Below, in pieces: positions 51,541 to 60,699 of a stretch of DNA of 64,000 nucleotides. The stretch spans positions 248,001 through 312,000 of the forward strand of contig NZ_AOPO01000003.1 in the NCBI RefSeq assembly GCF_000336575.1, read 5' to 3'. This stretch comes from Vreelandella titanicae BH1 (GTDB lineage Bacteria; Pseudomonadota; Gammaproteobacteria; Pseudomonadales; Halomonadaceae). The translations under genes were made by a program, and so were the position numbers. Within the stretch, counting starts at the first letter, position 1, and each line of letters begins with the position of its first letter. The notes beneath the pieces are model-generated. The model was given only the letters and a program-made list of their open reading frames with translations. It ran no database searches and was not told the DNA's origin.

Positions 51541-52119
51541 ATGAAAGTTCTGTTGATTAACGGCGGCAAGGCATTTGCCCACTCTGGCGGTGAACTCAAT
51601 AATACGTTGCACGGTGTGGCGGTGAGTACGTCGCAGGAAATGGGCTATGAAGTGCGCGAGACGGTGATTGATCAGGGCTATGATCTTGATACTGAGGTGC
51701 AGAACTACCTGTGGGCGGACACGATTGTGTATCAGATGCCTGGCTGGTGGATGGGCGCGCCATGGATCGTCAAACGTTACATTGATGAGGTGTTTACAGA
51801 AGGCCACGGTTCGCTTTACGCCAGCGATGGCCGCAGCCGCCAAGATCCGACCAAGCAGTACGGCAGTGGTGGCCTGCTGCAGGGCCGTCGCTATATGCTA
51901 TCGCTGACATGGAACGCGCCTTTGGAAGCGTTCGATGAGCCTGACAACTTCTTCGAAGGGCGCGGTGTGGATGGTGTCTACTTCCCGTTCCATAAGTCTC
52001 AGGAATTTATCGGCTTAGAAGCGCTGCCAACCTTTATCGCCAACGATGTGATGAAGATGCCGGATGTCGATCGCGATAAAGCGGCTTATCGTAAGCATCT
52101 GCGCTGCGTACTTGGCTAG
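51541..52119 (+). CDS. mdaB: NAD(P)H-dependent quinone oxidoreductase, MdaB
   Basis: Flavodoxin-fold FAD enzyme of 192 residues that reduces quinones by two electrons, protecting against oxidative stress. Matches MdaB along its length: VLLINGGKAFAHSGGELNNTL, VIDQGYDLDTEVQNYLWADTIVYQMPGWWMGAPWIVKRYIDEVF, and LSLTWNAPLEAFDEPDNFFEGRGVDGVYFPFHKSQEF. The ATG at 51541 has GGGAGG seven bases upstream. Under the divergent LysR gene by position. Confidence 0.93.
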   Translation: MKVLLINGGKAFAHSGGELNNTLHGVAVSTSQEMGYEVRETVIDQGYDLDTEVQNYLWADTIVYQMPGWWMGAPWIVKRYIDEVFTEGHGSLYASDGRSRQDPTKQYGSGGLLQGRRYMLSLTWNAPLEAFDEPDNFFEGRGVDGVYFPFHKSQEFIGLEALPTFIANDVMKMPDVDRDKAAYRKHLRCVLG

Positions 52120-52148
52120 GTTTCGTCGGTTGATATCTCTTACAAGCC

Positions 52149-52769
52149 CTAAGTACGACTCAATCGATGGCGAAGTTTAGGCAGTGTACGGGCAACGGGG
52201 GACAGGCGAGTGGACATGATGAGCGCCGCAATGGCGGCATACATGGCCCACTCCTGCATATCCGCGCGCACCACCCAGAAGAAGTGCAGCAGTACCAGCC
52301 CCAAAATGGCGTAGGAAAATTTGTGCAGCGGTTTCCAGCGTTTGCCCAGGCGCTTCATTGCCCAGCGGTTGGAGGTGGCACCCAGCACAGCAAGGCCGAT
52401 CAGCGCGATCATGCCGACGATGATGTAGGGGCGTTTGACGATCTCGCTGCCAAGCAGTGCCCAGTTAAGCCCCAGAATAAACAGCGCGTAGCTGAGCATA
52501 TGCAGGGTGGCGTAGGCGAGCGTCCATAGGCCCAGTTGGCGCCGAATCAGTGCAAAGCCTTTCCAACGGGTGAGCTTGGTAAGTGGGGTAAGGCTGAGCG
52601 TGAGCAGCAGCATCCACAGTCCGCCGATGCCGATATTCAGCAGCAGGTAGCGTCCCGGTTCGGGGCCTGCGGCGTTATTTGCCACCTGCCAACTCCAAAA
52701 CAGCAGCGGTGCTAGCGCGGCCAGAAACACGCCCACGCGCCATGCTAACCATATACGTGGGCTGGCCAT
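52149..52769 (-). CDS. msrQ: MsrQ, heme-binding membrane subunit of methionine sulfoxide reductase
   Basis: Inner-membrane cytochrome b-type protein of 206 residues with about six helices, delivering quinol electrons to the periplasmic MsrP. Family marks are GRYLLLNIGIGGLWMLLLTLSLTPLTKLTRW and the heme-ligand histidines in YATLHMLSYALFILG and KPLHKFSYAILGLVLLHFFWV. Its ATG shares a base with the msrP stop (TAATG), so the pair is translationally coupled. Confidence 0.95.
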   Translation of the reverse strand: MASPRIWLAWRVGVFLAALAPLLFWSWQVANNAAGPEPGRYLLLNIGIGGLWMLLLTLSLTPLTKLTRWKGFALIRRQLGLWTLAYATLHMLSYALFILGLNWALLGSEIVKRPYIIVGMIALIGLAVLGATSNRWAMKRLGKRWKPLHKFSYAILGLVLLHFFWVVRADMQEWAMYAAIAALIMSTRLSPVARTLPKLRHRLSRT

Positions 52770-53785
52770 TAATAATTTTCCTTTAAATCCATACCCGCAT
52801 AGAGCTCGGCAACTTCGTCGGCGTAACCGTTAAACATCAGGGTATCAATGGTGTTGGGGTTGAACAGGCTGTTGGGCAGACGACGCTCGGTGGCTTGGCT
52901 CCAGCGGGGGTGGTCGACGTTGGGATTCACGTTGGCGTAAAAGCCGTACTCGTCGGCGGCGATCTTCTGCCAGGAATTCACCGGCTGTTCTTCCGTCAGC
53001 GATATCCGCACAATCGACTTGATGCTCTTGAAGCCGTATTTCCACGGCACGACCAGCCTCAGAGGGGCGCCGTTTTGATTGGGCAATTCCCGGCCGTACA
53101 TACCCATGGCCAGTATCGTCAGCGGGTGCATGGCTTCGTCCAGGCGTAGGCCTTCCACGTAGGGCCAATCAATGATCGAAAACGAGGAGCGCTGCCCGCG
53201 CATTTGCTCTGGATCCACCAGAGTTTCAAAACGTACGTATTTGGCTTTGCTGGTGGGGTCGGCGCGTTTGATGATATCGGCCAGCGGAATACCCAGCCAG
53301 GGAATGACCATCGACCATGCCTCAACGCAGCGCAGGCGGTAAATGCGCTCTTCAAACTGCGAGGGCTTGGCGAAGTCCTCCAGGGCAAAGCGCCCGCCGT
53401 TATTGACCTCGCCATCGACCACCACGCTCCAGGGCTGGGTTTCCAGGCTGCCCGCATGGCGGGCAGGGTCGCCCTTGTCGGTGCCGAATTCGAAAAAGTT
53501 GTTGTAGCCACTGGCGTCATCAAAGGGGGCAATTTTATCTTTGTCAGGATCGCTAGGGGTGACGGCTCGCCACTGGGTTTCGCTGATTTTCTCCTTTAAC
53601 CACGCTGGTGCATCGCCTTCGGGTACATCGGAGTAGTTGTCGTTAGCGCGGACGTGGCCGGATAGGGCGAGCCCTGCACCTAGGCCTGCGATACCGCCCA
53701 TAAAGCGCCGCCGGGAGAGGTAGATAGATTCCGGCGTGACATCGGATTCGTGTAAATCACTCGGTTTGGCAATCTTTATTAGCAT
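52769..53785 (-). CDS. msrP: MsrP, periplasmic molybdopterin methionine sulfoxide reductase
   Basis: Catalytic subunit of 338 residues that repairs oxidised methionines in envelope proteins. The Tat signal is SRRRFMGGIAGLGAGLALSG. The molybdenum-ligating Cys is in RLRCVEAWSMVIPW, and LRLVVPWKYGFKSIKSIVRI is the cofactor-domain signature. It forms an operon with msrQ. An inverted repeat lies upstream (53856-53875). In E. coli msrPQ answers to hypochlorite through a two-component system; no such genes are adjacent here. Confidence 0.96.
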   Translation of the reverse strand: MLIKIAKPSDLHESDVTPESIYLSRRRFMGGIAGLGAGLALSGHVRANDNYSDVPEGDAPAWLKEKISETQWRAVTPSDPDKDKIAPFDDASGYNNFFEFGTDKGDPARHAGSLETQPWSVVVDGEVNNGGRFALEDFAKPSQFEERIYRLRCVEAWSMVIPWLGIPLADIIKRADPTSKAKYVRFETLVDPEQMRGQRSSFSIIDWPYVEGLRLDEAMHPLTILAMGMYGRELPNQNGAPLRLVVPWKYGFKSIKSIVRISLTEEQPVNSWQKIAADEYGFYANVNPNVDHPRWSQATERRLPNSLFNPNTIDTLMFNGYADEVAELYAGMDLKENY

Positions 53786-53855
53786 TGGGTGTCTCCACTA
53801 AGGCCTTTGTGGGTAGCATACGAGGTGAGTGCAGCATTCGATATTAATGGGTGTA

Positions 53856-53875
53856 GTAAGTTCGCCAAAACTTAC
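53856..53875. promoter_or_regulatory. Inverted repeat between msrP and the glutamate-synthase-like gene
   Basis: GTAAGTT (53856-53862) and AACTTAC (53869-53875) form perfect 7-bp arms with a 6-base spacer in the divergent intergenic region, 70 bp upstream of msrP. Possible operator for either gene; no adjacent regulator is known to bind it. Confidence 0.4.
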
Positions 53876-53959
53876 ACAAAACCCTTACGATTTAAATTGA
53901 GCCTGTCGGGGTAGCTGGTCGCCCCTGTGGTGAACTGTTGATAAGGAGTTCGTGTTCAG

Positions 53960-55615
53960 ATGATCGAAGCCCGGGGATTGACCCGTATTCCTCTGCGTAA
54001 TGCCGTCTTTGTTGCCTGCCTGATTCTGCTGTTGGTTTCGCTGGTGGGGGTGGTGTTTTCTTTAGCATGGCTTTGGGGCGTGGCGATTTTTGGCATGCTC
54101 GCTGGGCTGGGGCTTTATGATCTACGCCAAACGCGGCGAACGGTGAGCCGTAACTATCCTGTTCTGGCCCATTTTCGCTATGTTCTAGAGTCTATTGGGC
54201 CGGAAATACGTCAGTATTTTATCCAGTCCGATCTTGACGAACGACCATTTTCCCGCGAGCAGCGCGCTGTGGTCTATCAGCGTTCTAAAAATGAGAGTGA
54301 TAAAAAGCCTTTTGGCTCCCTGCTGGATATGTATCAGCCGGGGCATGAGTGGATCAACCACTCGCTACTTCCCCGGGCTATCGAAAACAGTGACTTCAGG
54401 ATTCGGGTGGGCGGTAGCCGCTGCAGCCAACCCTACCTGGCGAGTGTTTTCAATATTTCGGCAATGAGTTTCGGTTCGCTTTCGGGCAACGCTATCGAGG
54501 CGCTGAATGCGGGCGCTGGTAAAGGCGGTTTCTATCACGATACTGGTGAAGGCTCTATTTCCGGCTATCACCGCAAGCATGGAGGTGATCTCGTCTGGGA
54601 AATAGGCTCTGGTTACTTTGGCTGCCGCAACGACGATGGCTCGTTTAATGCGGAGCGCTTTGCAGCTAACGCCAGTGTCGATCAGGTGAAAATGATCGAA
54701 ATCAAACTTTCCCAGGGCGCCAAACCGGGCCATGGCGGTATATTGCCAGCGGCTAAGGTAACTGCCGAAATTGCCGAAGCGCGAGAAGTCCCCATGGGCC
54801 AGGACGTGATTTCACCCGCTGCCCATTCAGCTTTCTCGACGCCGCTGGAACTGATGGCATTCATTGCCCGCCTGCGTTCGCTTTCTGGGGGTAAACCGAT
54901 CGGCTTCAAGCTGGCGATTGGCCACCCCTGGGAGTGGTTTTCGATCGTTAAGGCGATGCTAGAAACCGGCGAGCGGCCTGATTTTATAGTGGTGGACGGT
55001 GGCGAAGGAGGAACCGGTGCGGCACCGCTGGAGTTTATCAATCGTATAGGTGTGCCTTTAACAGAAGCCGTTACGCTAGTGCATAACACCCTGGTGGGGG
55101 CCGGGCTGCGCGAGGAGATTCGTATCGGCGCGGCGGGTAAGATTATGTCCGGTTTTCACATTGCCCGAACCATGGCACTAGGGGCTGATTGGTGCAATTC
55201 GGCCAGGGGCTTTATGTTTTCATTGGGGTGTATTCAGGCGCTTAACTGTCACTCCGACAAGTGCCCCAGCGGCGTAGCTACTCAAGACCCCAACCGCAGC
55301 CGCCATCTGGATATTGCCGATAAAACAGCGCGGGTCTACCACTTCCACCGCAATACCTTAAAAGCGCTGGCGGAAATGCTGGGGGCCGCAGGGCTTAGCC
55401 ACCCTAGCGAGCTGGGGCCCGAACACATTATCCGGCGTGTCTCGGAAAACGAGATTCAGTCCTACGATCAGATATTCACCTTCTTAAAACCCAATGAACT
55501 GCTCAATGCAAAGTGCGAGCACACGGTATTCAAGCACTATTGGGAAAATGCCCGAGCCGACTCCTTCCAGCCGCCTGCGCAGGTTGCTCGGTTGCGCTTT
55601 ACTAAGTTGGAGTGA
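53960..55615 (+). CDS. FMN-binding glutamate synthase family protein
   Basis: Protein of 551 residues related to the FMN/3Fe-4S core of glutamate synthase large subunits but without the amidotransferase and GltB C-terminal domains. Two membrane helices at the N-terminus (about residues 12-55), then SMSFGSLSGNAIEALNAGAGKGGFYHDTGEGS, KPGHGGILPAAKVT and FIVVDGGEGGTGAAPLEF, all hallmarks of the TIM-barrel FMN site; Cys cluster near LGCIQALNCHSDKCPSGVATQDP. Function is unknown; relatives are membrane-bound oxidoreductases. AAGGAG is 11 bases before the ATG. A DUF2157 gene follows 58 bp later. Confidence 0.9.
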   Translation: MIEARGLTRIPLRNAVFVACLILLLVSLVGVVFSLAWLWGVAIFGMLAGLGLYDLRQTRRTVSRNYPVLAHFRYVLESIGPEIRQYFIQSDLDERPFSREQRAVVYQRSKNESDKKPFGSLLDMYQPGHEWINHSLLPRAIENSDFRIRVGGSRCSQPYLASVFNISAMSFGSLSGNAIEALNAGAGKGGFYHDTGEGSISGYHRKHGGDLVWEIGSGYFGCRNDDGSFNAERFAANASVDQVKMIEIKLSQGAKPGHGGILPAAKVTAEIAEAREVPMGQDVISPAAHSAFSTPLELMAFIARLRSLSGGKPIGFKLAIGHPWEWFSIVKAMLETGERPDFIVVDGGEGGTGAAPLEFINRIGVPLTEAVTLVHNTLVGAGLREEIRIGAAGKIMSGFHIARTMALGADWCNSARGFMFSLGCIQALNCHSDKCPSGVATQDPNRSRHLDIADKTARVYHFHRNTLKALAEMLGAAGLSHPSELGPEHIIRRVSENEIQSYDQIFTFLKPNELLNAKCEHTVFKHYWENARADSFQPPAQVARLRFTKLE

Positions 55616-55673
55616 TCGTGGCGCTTAGCCTAGATTACTTTGTTTCCACTGCGCCGTTTAGAAGGGAGCCCCC

Positions 55674-56645
55674 ATGGCATCTACCCGCCGTGAACTGATA
55701 CCACTGATTGAGCAGGGCGTGATACCGCCTGAACAGGTGACGCGCGCAGTGCAAGCTTCTGGGCTGCACCCTTCGCCTCGCGCTTGGGCGCTGTTTATTG
55801 ATCGCTTACTGCTGTGGCTAGGCGGACTGGCGCTGGCCTTCGCGGTGCTGTTTTTCATCGCTTATAACTGGGCTGAGATGGGCCGTTGGCTGCGCTTTGA
55901 CGTGGTGCAGGCAGCGATGGTGCTGGCGGTAGGCATCGCCGTTTGGCACAAGGCCAGCCCGATGGTTCAACGTGTGGCGCTAACCTCGGCCACTTTATTG
56001 GTGGGCGTGCTGTTGGCGTTGTTCGGGCAGGTGTACCAAACCGGTGCCGACCCCTGGCAACTGTTTTTTACCTGGGCGCTGCTTGCTCTGCCCTGGGTCT
56101 GGGTGGCGCGCTTTGAGCTGCTCTGGGTGTTGTGGCTGGGGTTACTCAATTTGGTCGTCGGGCTCTATTTTCGTACCTGGGGCGGGCCGTTTGGCGTTTT
56201 GGTCAGTAGCGATGCCGCGCTTTGGGGGCTGTTTGGGCTCAATACCCTTGCCTTGGCGACATGGGAATGGGGGGCTCGTTGCCGGAACTGGTCACGGCAG
56301 TGGGCACTACGCTTGCTGGCGGTGGGTAGCGGGGTGCCTATGACGCTGTTAACGATGAGGTTGATAGTCGATGCAGGCCTCGTATGGTCGCCAATGCTGG
56401 CGATTTACTCACTCTGGCTGGCGGTGCTGTATGGCGTTTATCGCTATTGGCGGCCTGACCTGTTTATGATCGCAGGCGGCTGTGTCTCGGCGTTAACGGT
56501 GACCACACTGCTGCTTGCCAGGCTGTTGCTCTGGGAAGGCGATTGGCAGGAGGGAAGTCTGCTGCTGATCACCATCGCGGTACTGGCGATGGGCGCTGGG
56601 GCCGTGGTATGGCTAAAGCGGCTACATCGGGAGATTTCCCAGTGA
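55674..56645 (+). CDS. DUF2157 membrane protein
   Basis: Inner-membrane protein of 323 residues with a short soluble start (RRELIPLIEQGVIPPEQVTRAVQASGLHPSPRAWALF) followed by about ten helices, beginning FLLWLGGLALAFAVLFFIAYNWAEMGRWLRF (helix text split: LLWLGGLALAFAVLFFIAY, NWAEMG), the family mark of DUF2157. It is the first gene of a coupled set with a DUF4401 protein and a GDYXXLXY protein, an arrangement common in proteobacteria with no assigned role. The stop overlaps the GTG of the next gene. Confidence 0.88.
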   Translation: MASTRRELIPLIEQGVIPPEQVTRAVQASGLHPSPRAWALFIDRLLLWLGGLALAFAVLFFIAYNWAEMGRWLRFDVVQAAMVLAVGIAVWHKASPMVQRVALTSATLLVGVLLALFGQVYQTGADPWQLFFTWALLALPWVWVARFELLWVLWLGLLNLVVGLYFRTWGGPFGVLVSSDAALWGLFGLNTLALATWEWGARCRNWSRQWALRLLAVGSGVPMTLLTMRLIVDAGLVWSPMLAIYSLWLAVLYGVYRYWRPDLFMIAGGCVSALTVTTLLLARLLLWEGDWQEGSLLLITIAVLAMGAGAVVWLKRLHREISQ

Positions 56646-57712
56646 CGAACAACGTTAATGATTTAAGCGTTAGGCTGAGCCAAGCGGGTATTCCGTTAAA
56701 CGAGCCTACCTCCCCAGCGCAGTTGCAAACGCCTTGGTTTGTACGTGCGCTGCAGGCCTTTTCAGGCTGGTTAGCGGCGCTATTTCTGCTCGGCTTTATC
56801 GCTATGGGCGTGGTGTTCGTGGTGGAGAGCCCCGCCGCGTCGTTGGGCCTGGGGCTTGTGATGATCGGCGCGGCTTATGGGCTGTTTTGCAAAGCTCGCG
56901 GTGATGTGCTCGAGCACTTGGCACTTGCGGTTAGCTTAGCCGGGCAACTGCTAATAGCGTGGGCGCTGGTCGAGTTCTGGAATGTGTCCACTTATTTGTG
57001 GTGGTCGCTGCTGGCCTTACAGTGCGCACTGGCGCTGGTAATGCCAAGCCAGGTACATCGCACCTTTTCAGCCTTTACCGCCAGCTTGGCGCTCTATATG
57101 GCTTTGGCAGTGAACGCTATGGCGCCAGCAGCGGGTGGATTGGTGCTGTTGGCACTGGCGCTGCTCTGGCTGAATGAGTTTCGCTGTTCTGGCCGTATTC
57201 AAGATGTGCAAGCATGGGGCTACGGCCTGTTGATAGGCCTGCTGGTGATGCAGGGATTAGCGCATAGCGGCCACTCCTTTGCCTTCTGGTTTGACGCACA
57301 GAGCACTAACGCTTTTGCATGGTCAGCACCCTGGTTGAACGCCGTGTTCGTGGCACTCTCTCTGGCGTTGCTGCTCTATACCATCCCTCATTCCAAAACC
57401 CATTGGGGGTTGTATCTCAGTCCTTTAGCGCTGCTGTTGGTCTCATTTTATGCACCGAGTGTGGGCCAAGGTTTGGTCGTCGTACTGTTAGGGTTCGCGA
57501 TCGGGCATCGCCTAGTGCTGGGGCTTGGAGTGCTTTCTCTGCTGATGGGCATTGGCAGCTATTACTACTGGCTGGACGCAACACTGTTAACCAAGGCTCT
57601 AACGTTGCTGGTGTTGGGGGGAGGGCTGCTGGCGCTACGTTGGACGCTGCTCAAGTGGTTGAGCGTAGCGGAAAATAGTCCGTCGACCTCTGTGGAAGGA
57701 CATGGGAAATGA
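56642..57712 (+). CDS. DUF4401 membrane protein
   Basis: Inner-membrane protein of 356 residues with about ten helices. The DUF4401 pattern is seen in the N-terminal PWFVRALQAFSGWLAALFLLGFI and the C-terminal LLMGIGSYYYWLDATLLTKALTLLVLG. The start is the GTG at 56642, which overlaps the previous stop (GTGA); the longer frame upstream runs through the DUF2157 gene. Its own stop overlaps the next ATG. Predicted to work in one complex with its neighbours. Confidence 0.85.
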   Translation: MTNNVNDLSVRLSQAGIPLNEPTSPAQLQTPWFVRALQAFSGWLAALFLLGFIAMGVVFVVESPAASLGLGLVMIGAAYGLFCKARGDVLEHLALAVSLAGQLLIAWALVEFWNVSTYLWWSLLALQCALALVMPSQVHRTFSAFTASLALYMALAVNAMAPAAGGLVLLALALLWLNEFRCSGRIQDVQAWGYGLLIGLLVMQGLAHSGHSFAFWFDAQSTNAFAWSAPWLNAVFVALSLALLLYTIPHSKTHWGLYLSPLALLLVSFYAPSVGQGLVVVLLGFAIGHRLVLGLGVLSLLMGIGSYYYWLDATLLTKALTLLVLGGGLLALRWTLLKWLSVAENSPSTSVEGHGK

Positions 57713-58242
57713 TGCTGAAAGCCAAGCGAAATCGCTGGATCATAGTGTTAACCACCGTCGTTGTGTTGGTGGCGGTGAACTGGGCAATTTGGCAGAAAGA
57801 GCGTCACTTAGCCGAAGGTGAAATTGTTTACTTGGAACTGGCGCCCGTCGACCCGCGCTCATTGATGCAGGGCGACTATATGGCGCTAAACTTTGCGCTG
57901 GGTAACCAAATTCAAAGCGCGCTTCATCAGAGTGAGCGTGATGAAGACTCGCTGAAAACACGTAACGGCCATGTGGTGGTGCGTTTGGATGAACAGCGTA
58001 TTGCTCACTTCCAGCGTTTGGATGAAGGTACTTCTTTACGCGATGACGAACAACGCCTGCGCTACCGGCTACGCAATGGTCAGGTACGCTTTGCCACCGA
58101 TGCGTTTTTCTTTCAGGAGGGGCACGGTGAGCGCTATGAGCCAGCGCGTTATGGTCAGTTTAGGGTGAATACCAAGGGCGAGCCCTTGCTGGTGGCTTTA
58201 TACAATGCAGAATTAACTAAGTTAGGAGAAAGCGTTAAGTAA
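57709..58242 (+). CDS. GDYXXLXY-family membrane-anchored protein
   Basis: Protein of 177 residues with one N-terminal helix (WIIVLTTVVVLVAVNWAIW) and a soluble domain with the defining motif LMQGDYMALNF. The rest is beta-rich (VVRLDEQRIAHFQRLD, LRYRLRNGQVRFATDAFFFQEG). It usually follows DUF2157/DUF4401 proteins, as here, with an ATGA overlap. Role unknown; probably a periplasmic partner of the two membrane proteins. Confidence 0.88.
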   Translation: MMLKAKRNRWIIVLTTVVVLVAVNWAIWQKERHLAEGEIVYLELAPVDPRSLMQGDYMALNFALGNQIQSALHQSERDEDSLKTRNGHVVVRLDEQRIAHFQRLDEGTSLRDDEQRLRYRLRNGQVRFATDAFFFQEGHGERYEPARYGQFRVNTKGEPLLVALYNAELTKLGESVK

Positions 58243-58431
58243 AATTTACTTTATCTGGCGAGCTGTTCTCATCTCACTTTTCACTATTGCATTCTGTCTT
58301 GCTTCATTCAGTAAGGTAGGCTGTACTTTGTTCCTCCACTGACATGGATAGTCCAGTAATGACGCTGGACTGGCTCGATAGGGCCGGTCGGTGGGTAGTC
58401 AAACTGACCCACTTCAATGAATAAGGCATTT

Positions 58432-60159
58432 ATGAAAGCAAACAGCTCGTGGCTCGCATGGGGTTTGTTGGTGATGGCGCTGACCTTTTCCAACCTATGC
58501 GCGGCACAAACTCAAGGAGGAGAGAGCGAAAGTGAGCGGTGGTTTACCATCGATGCGTTAAATACGGGGCTTGGTGAACCTCCCGAAGAGGCAAACCGAG
58601 TAACACCGCGAGAATCGATCAGGAGTTTTCTGAAGCTAACGGATCAGGAGGAGTATGAGGCCGCTGCCCATATGCTCAACCTTTCCGAGTTCTCAGAGGA
58701 TGAACAACGCGAGCAGGGGAGTGAACTCGCCCGGCAACTGGCAGAGGTTTTTCAACGCGGCGATTGGTTGAGCGTTTCCGATCTGCCCGGTCGCGAAGAC
58801 GCGGTGATTGAAGATCCCGCAGGCCAAAACCCCCGCGTTGGCGAGACCCGTCGCAACGTTGAGGTCTCCTCTTTAAAAGCCGATGGCGAAACCTACGATA
58901 TCCGCTTGGGTCGATACCGCGTGGGTGACCAGGAGCCAGTCTGGCTAATCATGCCTATCAGTGTGTCTTATATTCCGGCGCTGTATGAACAGTACGGCCC
59001 CTCAGCTCTGGAAAGCTATATTCCCGAACGCTTCCAGACCTCGTTTGGCGTCCTGAGAATTTGGGAATGGATCGCGATTCCCTTGTTTGTGCTATTTATC
59101 GGGCTCGTAGGGTGGGGAGTTCACCGTCTGATCAGCTTGATGTCGAAATGGTTACCTTCAGGAGTGTCGAGCATTTTTGCCAGCCAAATCGGTATGCCTG
59201 GGGCGCTGATTGCGATGTCGCTGGTTACCCAGATGGTGCTGGATTATGTGGTGTCGTTTTCAGCGGTTGCCACGACGACCTTCCGAGTTTTACTCATCAG
59301 TATTTTGGCCTGGGGAGTCGGCACGGTTGCGTTGCGCTTAGTGGATACCATTATGCTGCGTTTAACGCGGCGTATTGTGGGGGAAATCGATGATACCAAG
59401 CCCAGAGACGAGCGCAGACTGCTAACGTCGCTCTACGCGTTGCGCCGGGTCATTATTCTGATCACCGTTACTGGCGTATCCATCTACATACTGGGTCAGG
59501 TTCAGCTTTTCGAAACTCTTGGCTTATCGATTCTGGCGTCTGCCAGTGTATTGGCCGTATTAGTGGGTGTGGCGGGCCAAACGGTACTTGGCAATATCCT
59601 CGCTTCATTTCAGTTATCGTTTGCTAAACCCATTCGCATTGGCGATTTGGTGATCTTTGAAGACGAGTGGTGCTATGTCGAAGGTATTTTTTATACCTTT
59701 ATCCGGTTGAGGTCATGGGATGAGCGGCGTTTGATTGTGCCCGTTACCTATTTTACTTCTAAGCCATTCGACAATTTGTCGGTAAAAAGTACCAAGATGT
59801 ACCGCTCATTGACGCTGACGCTTCACCTAAGCGCCGATATAGGACTATTAAGAGATAAATTCCTCGAATTCGCTAAAGAAGAAGACAGCGTTATCGAACA
59901 CCATAAGCTGCTCTGCTACGTAACGGCACAAACAGGAACGGCGCAAACCGTCACCTGCTACCTCATGACTTCAGACCCTTTGGCGGGTTGGACAGCGGAA
60001 ATGAATTTGCGCGAGAAGCTGTTGGCGTTTATCCGCGATAACCATCCAGAGTGGTGGCCACGTGAAATTGTGGTTATCAGTCACAACGATATCGCCCGCG
60101 GGGCGCAAGGCAAAAGCTCGGGGGAAATGGATAGTGTTGAGGTGAAACCATCTGAATAA
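58432..60159 (+). CDS. MscS-family mechanosensitive ion channel
   Basis: Membrane protein of about 575 residues. A signal-like start (SSWLAWGLLVMALTFSNLCAA) precedes a periplasmic domain of about 190 residues, then helices and the MscS core: ILASASVLAVLVGVAGQTVLGNILASFQLSFAKPIRIGDLVIFED, the pore-lining helix and beta domain of MscS. AAGG five bases before the ATG at 58432 favours this start over 58417. It may release solutes on hypo-osmotic shock, apt for a halophile. It is not coupled to neighbours. Confidence 0.92.
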   Translation: MKANSSWLAWGLLVMALTFSNLCAAQTQGGESESERWFTIDALNTGLGEPPEEANRVTPRESIRSFLKLTDQEEYEAAAHMLNLSEFSEDEQREQGSELARQLAEVFQRGDWLSVSDLPGREDAVIEDPAGQNPRVGETRRNVEVSSLKADGETYDIRLGRYRVGDQEPVWLIMPISVSYIPALYEQYGPSALESYIPERFQTSFGVLRIWEWIAIPLFVLFIGLVGWGVHRLISLMSKWLPSGVSSIFASQIGMPGALIAMSLVTQMVLDYVVSFSAVATTTFRVLLISILAWGVGTVALRLVDTIMLRLTRRIVGEIDDTKPRDERRLLTSLYALRRVIILITVTGVSIYILGQVQLFETLGLSILASASVLAVLVGVAGQTVLGNILASFQLSFAKPIRIGDLVIFEDEWCYVEGIFYTFIRLRSWDERRLIVPVTYFTSKPFDNLSVKSTKMYRSLTLTLHLSADIGLLRDKFLEFAKEEDSVIEHHKLLCYVTAQTGTAQTVTCYLMTSDPLAGWTAEMNLREKLLAFIRDNHPEWWPREIVVISHNDIARGAQGKSSGEMDSVEVKPSE

Positions 60160-60251
60160 AGGGGGATTGTGCAGCGGAAGATAACGCTTTTGCGTATTTT
60201 ATCCATAGAGTAGTCTTGTTATGACAAGGGTAAGTGGAAAAAGGAGTGACT

Positions 60252-60683
60252 ATGCACGCACTCGTTGAGCAAGCGACGGAACACTGGGTTTATCTTGCCC
60301 CTCTTCTTAGCGACCCACATTCCGAAGCTGAATACGATGCCCGGGTCGAGGCGCTTGATGAAATTCTTGATCTTGTCGGTGACGATGAGACACACCCACT
60401 TGTCGGTCTGGCGAATCGCTTGGGTGATATCATTGAGTCCTATGATGAAGCACATCGCCCGATGCCTGAGGTGTCTGGAAGTGAGGTACTTCGCTACCTT
60501 ATGCAAGAGCATGGGATAGCGCAGAGCGAGCTACCTGAAGTTGGCGCTCAATCAGTGGTGTCTGAAGTTCTCAGTGGGCGCCGTAAGCTGAACTGGCGCC
60601 AAATCTGCGAGCTTTCGGAACGGTTTGGCATCGCTACCGACTCGTTTAAAGAACCCAGGGAAAAACTACGCGTTTTGACCTGA
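60252..60683 (+). CDS. HigA-type antitoxin-like HTH protein (orphan)
   Basis: Protein of 143 residues. The C-terminal helix-turn-helix (GSEVLRYLMQEHGIAQSELPEVGAQSVVSEVLSGRRKLNWRQICELSERFGI) is the HigA/COG5499 pattern, and the N-terminal acidic part (EYDARVEALDEILDLVGDDETHPL) also fits it. The ATG at 60252 follows AAGGAG by five bases. HigA normally lies beside a HigB RNase toxin; none is found, since only about 90 bp separate it from the channel gene and the next gene is convergent. It may act as a free repressor. Confidence 0.82.
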   Translation: MHALVEQATEHWVYLAPLLSDPHSEAEYDARVEALDEILDLVGDDETHPLVGLANRLGDIIESYDEAHRPMPEVSGSEVLRYLMQEHGIAQSELPEVGAQSVVSEVLSGRRKLNWRQICELSERFGIATDSFKEPREKLRVLT

Positions 60684-60699
60684 TAAAGCCTTATGGCGC

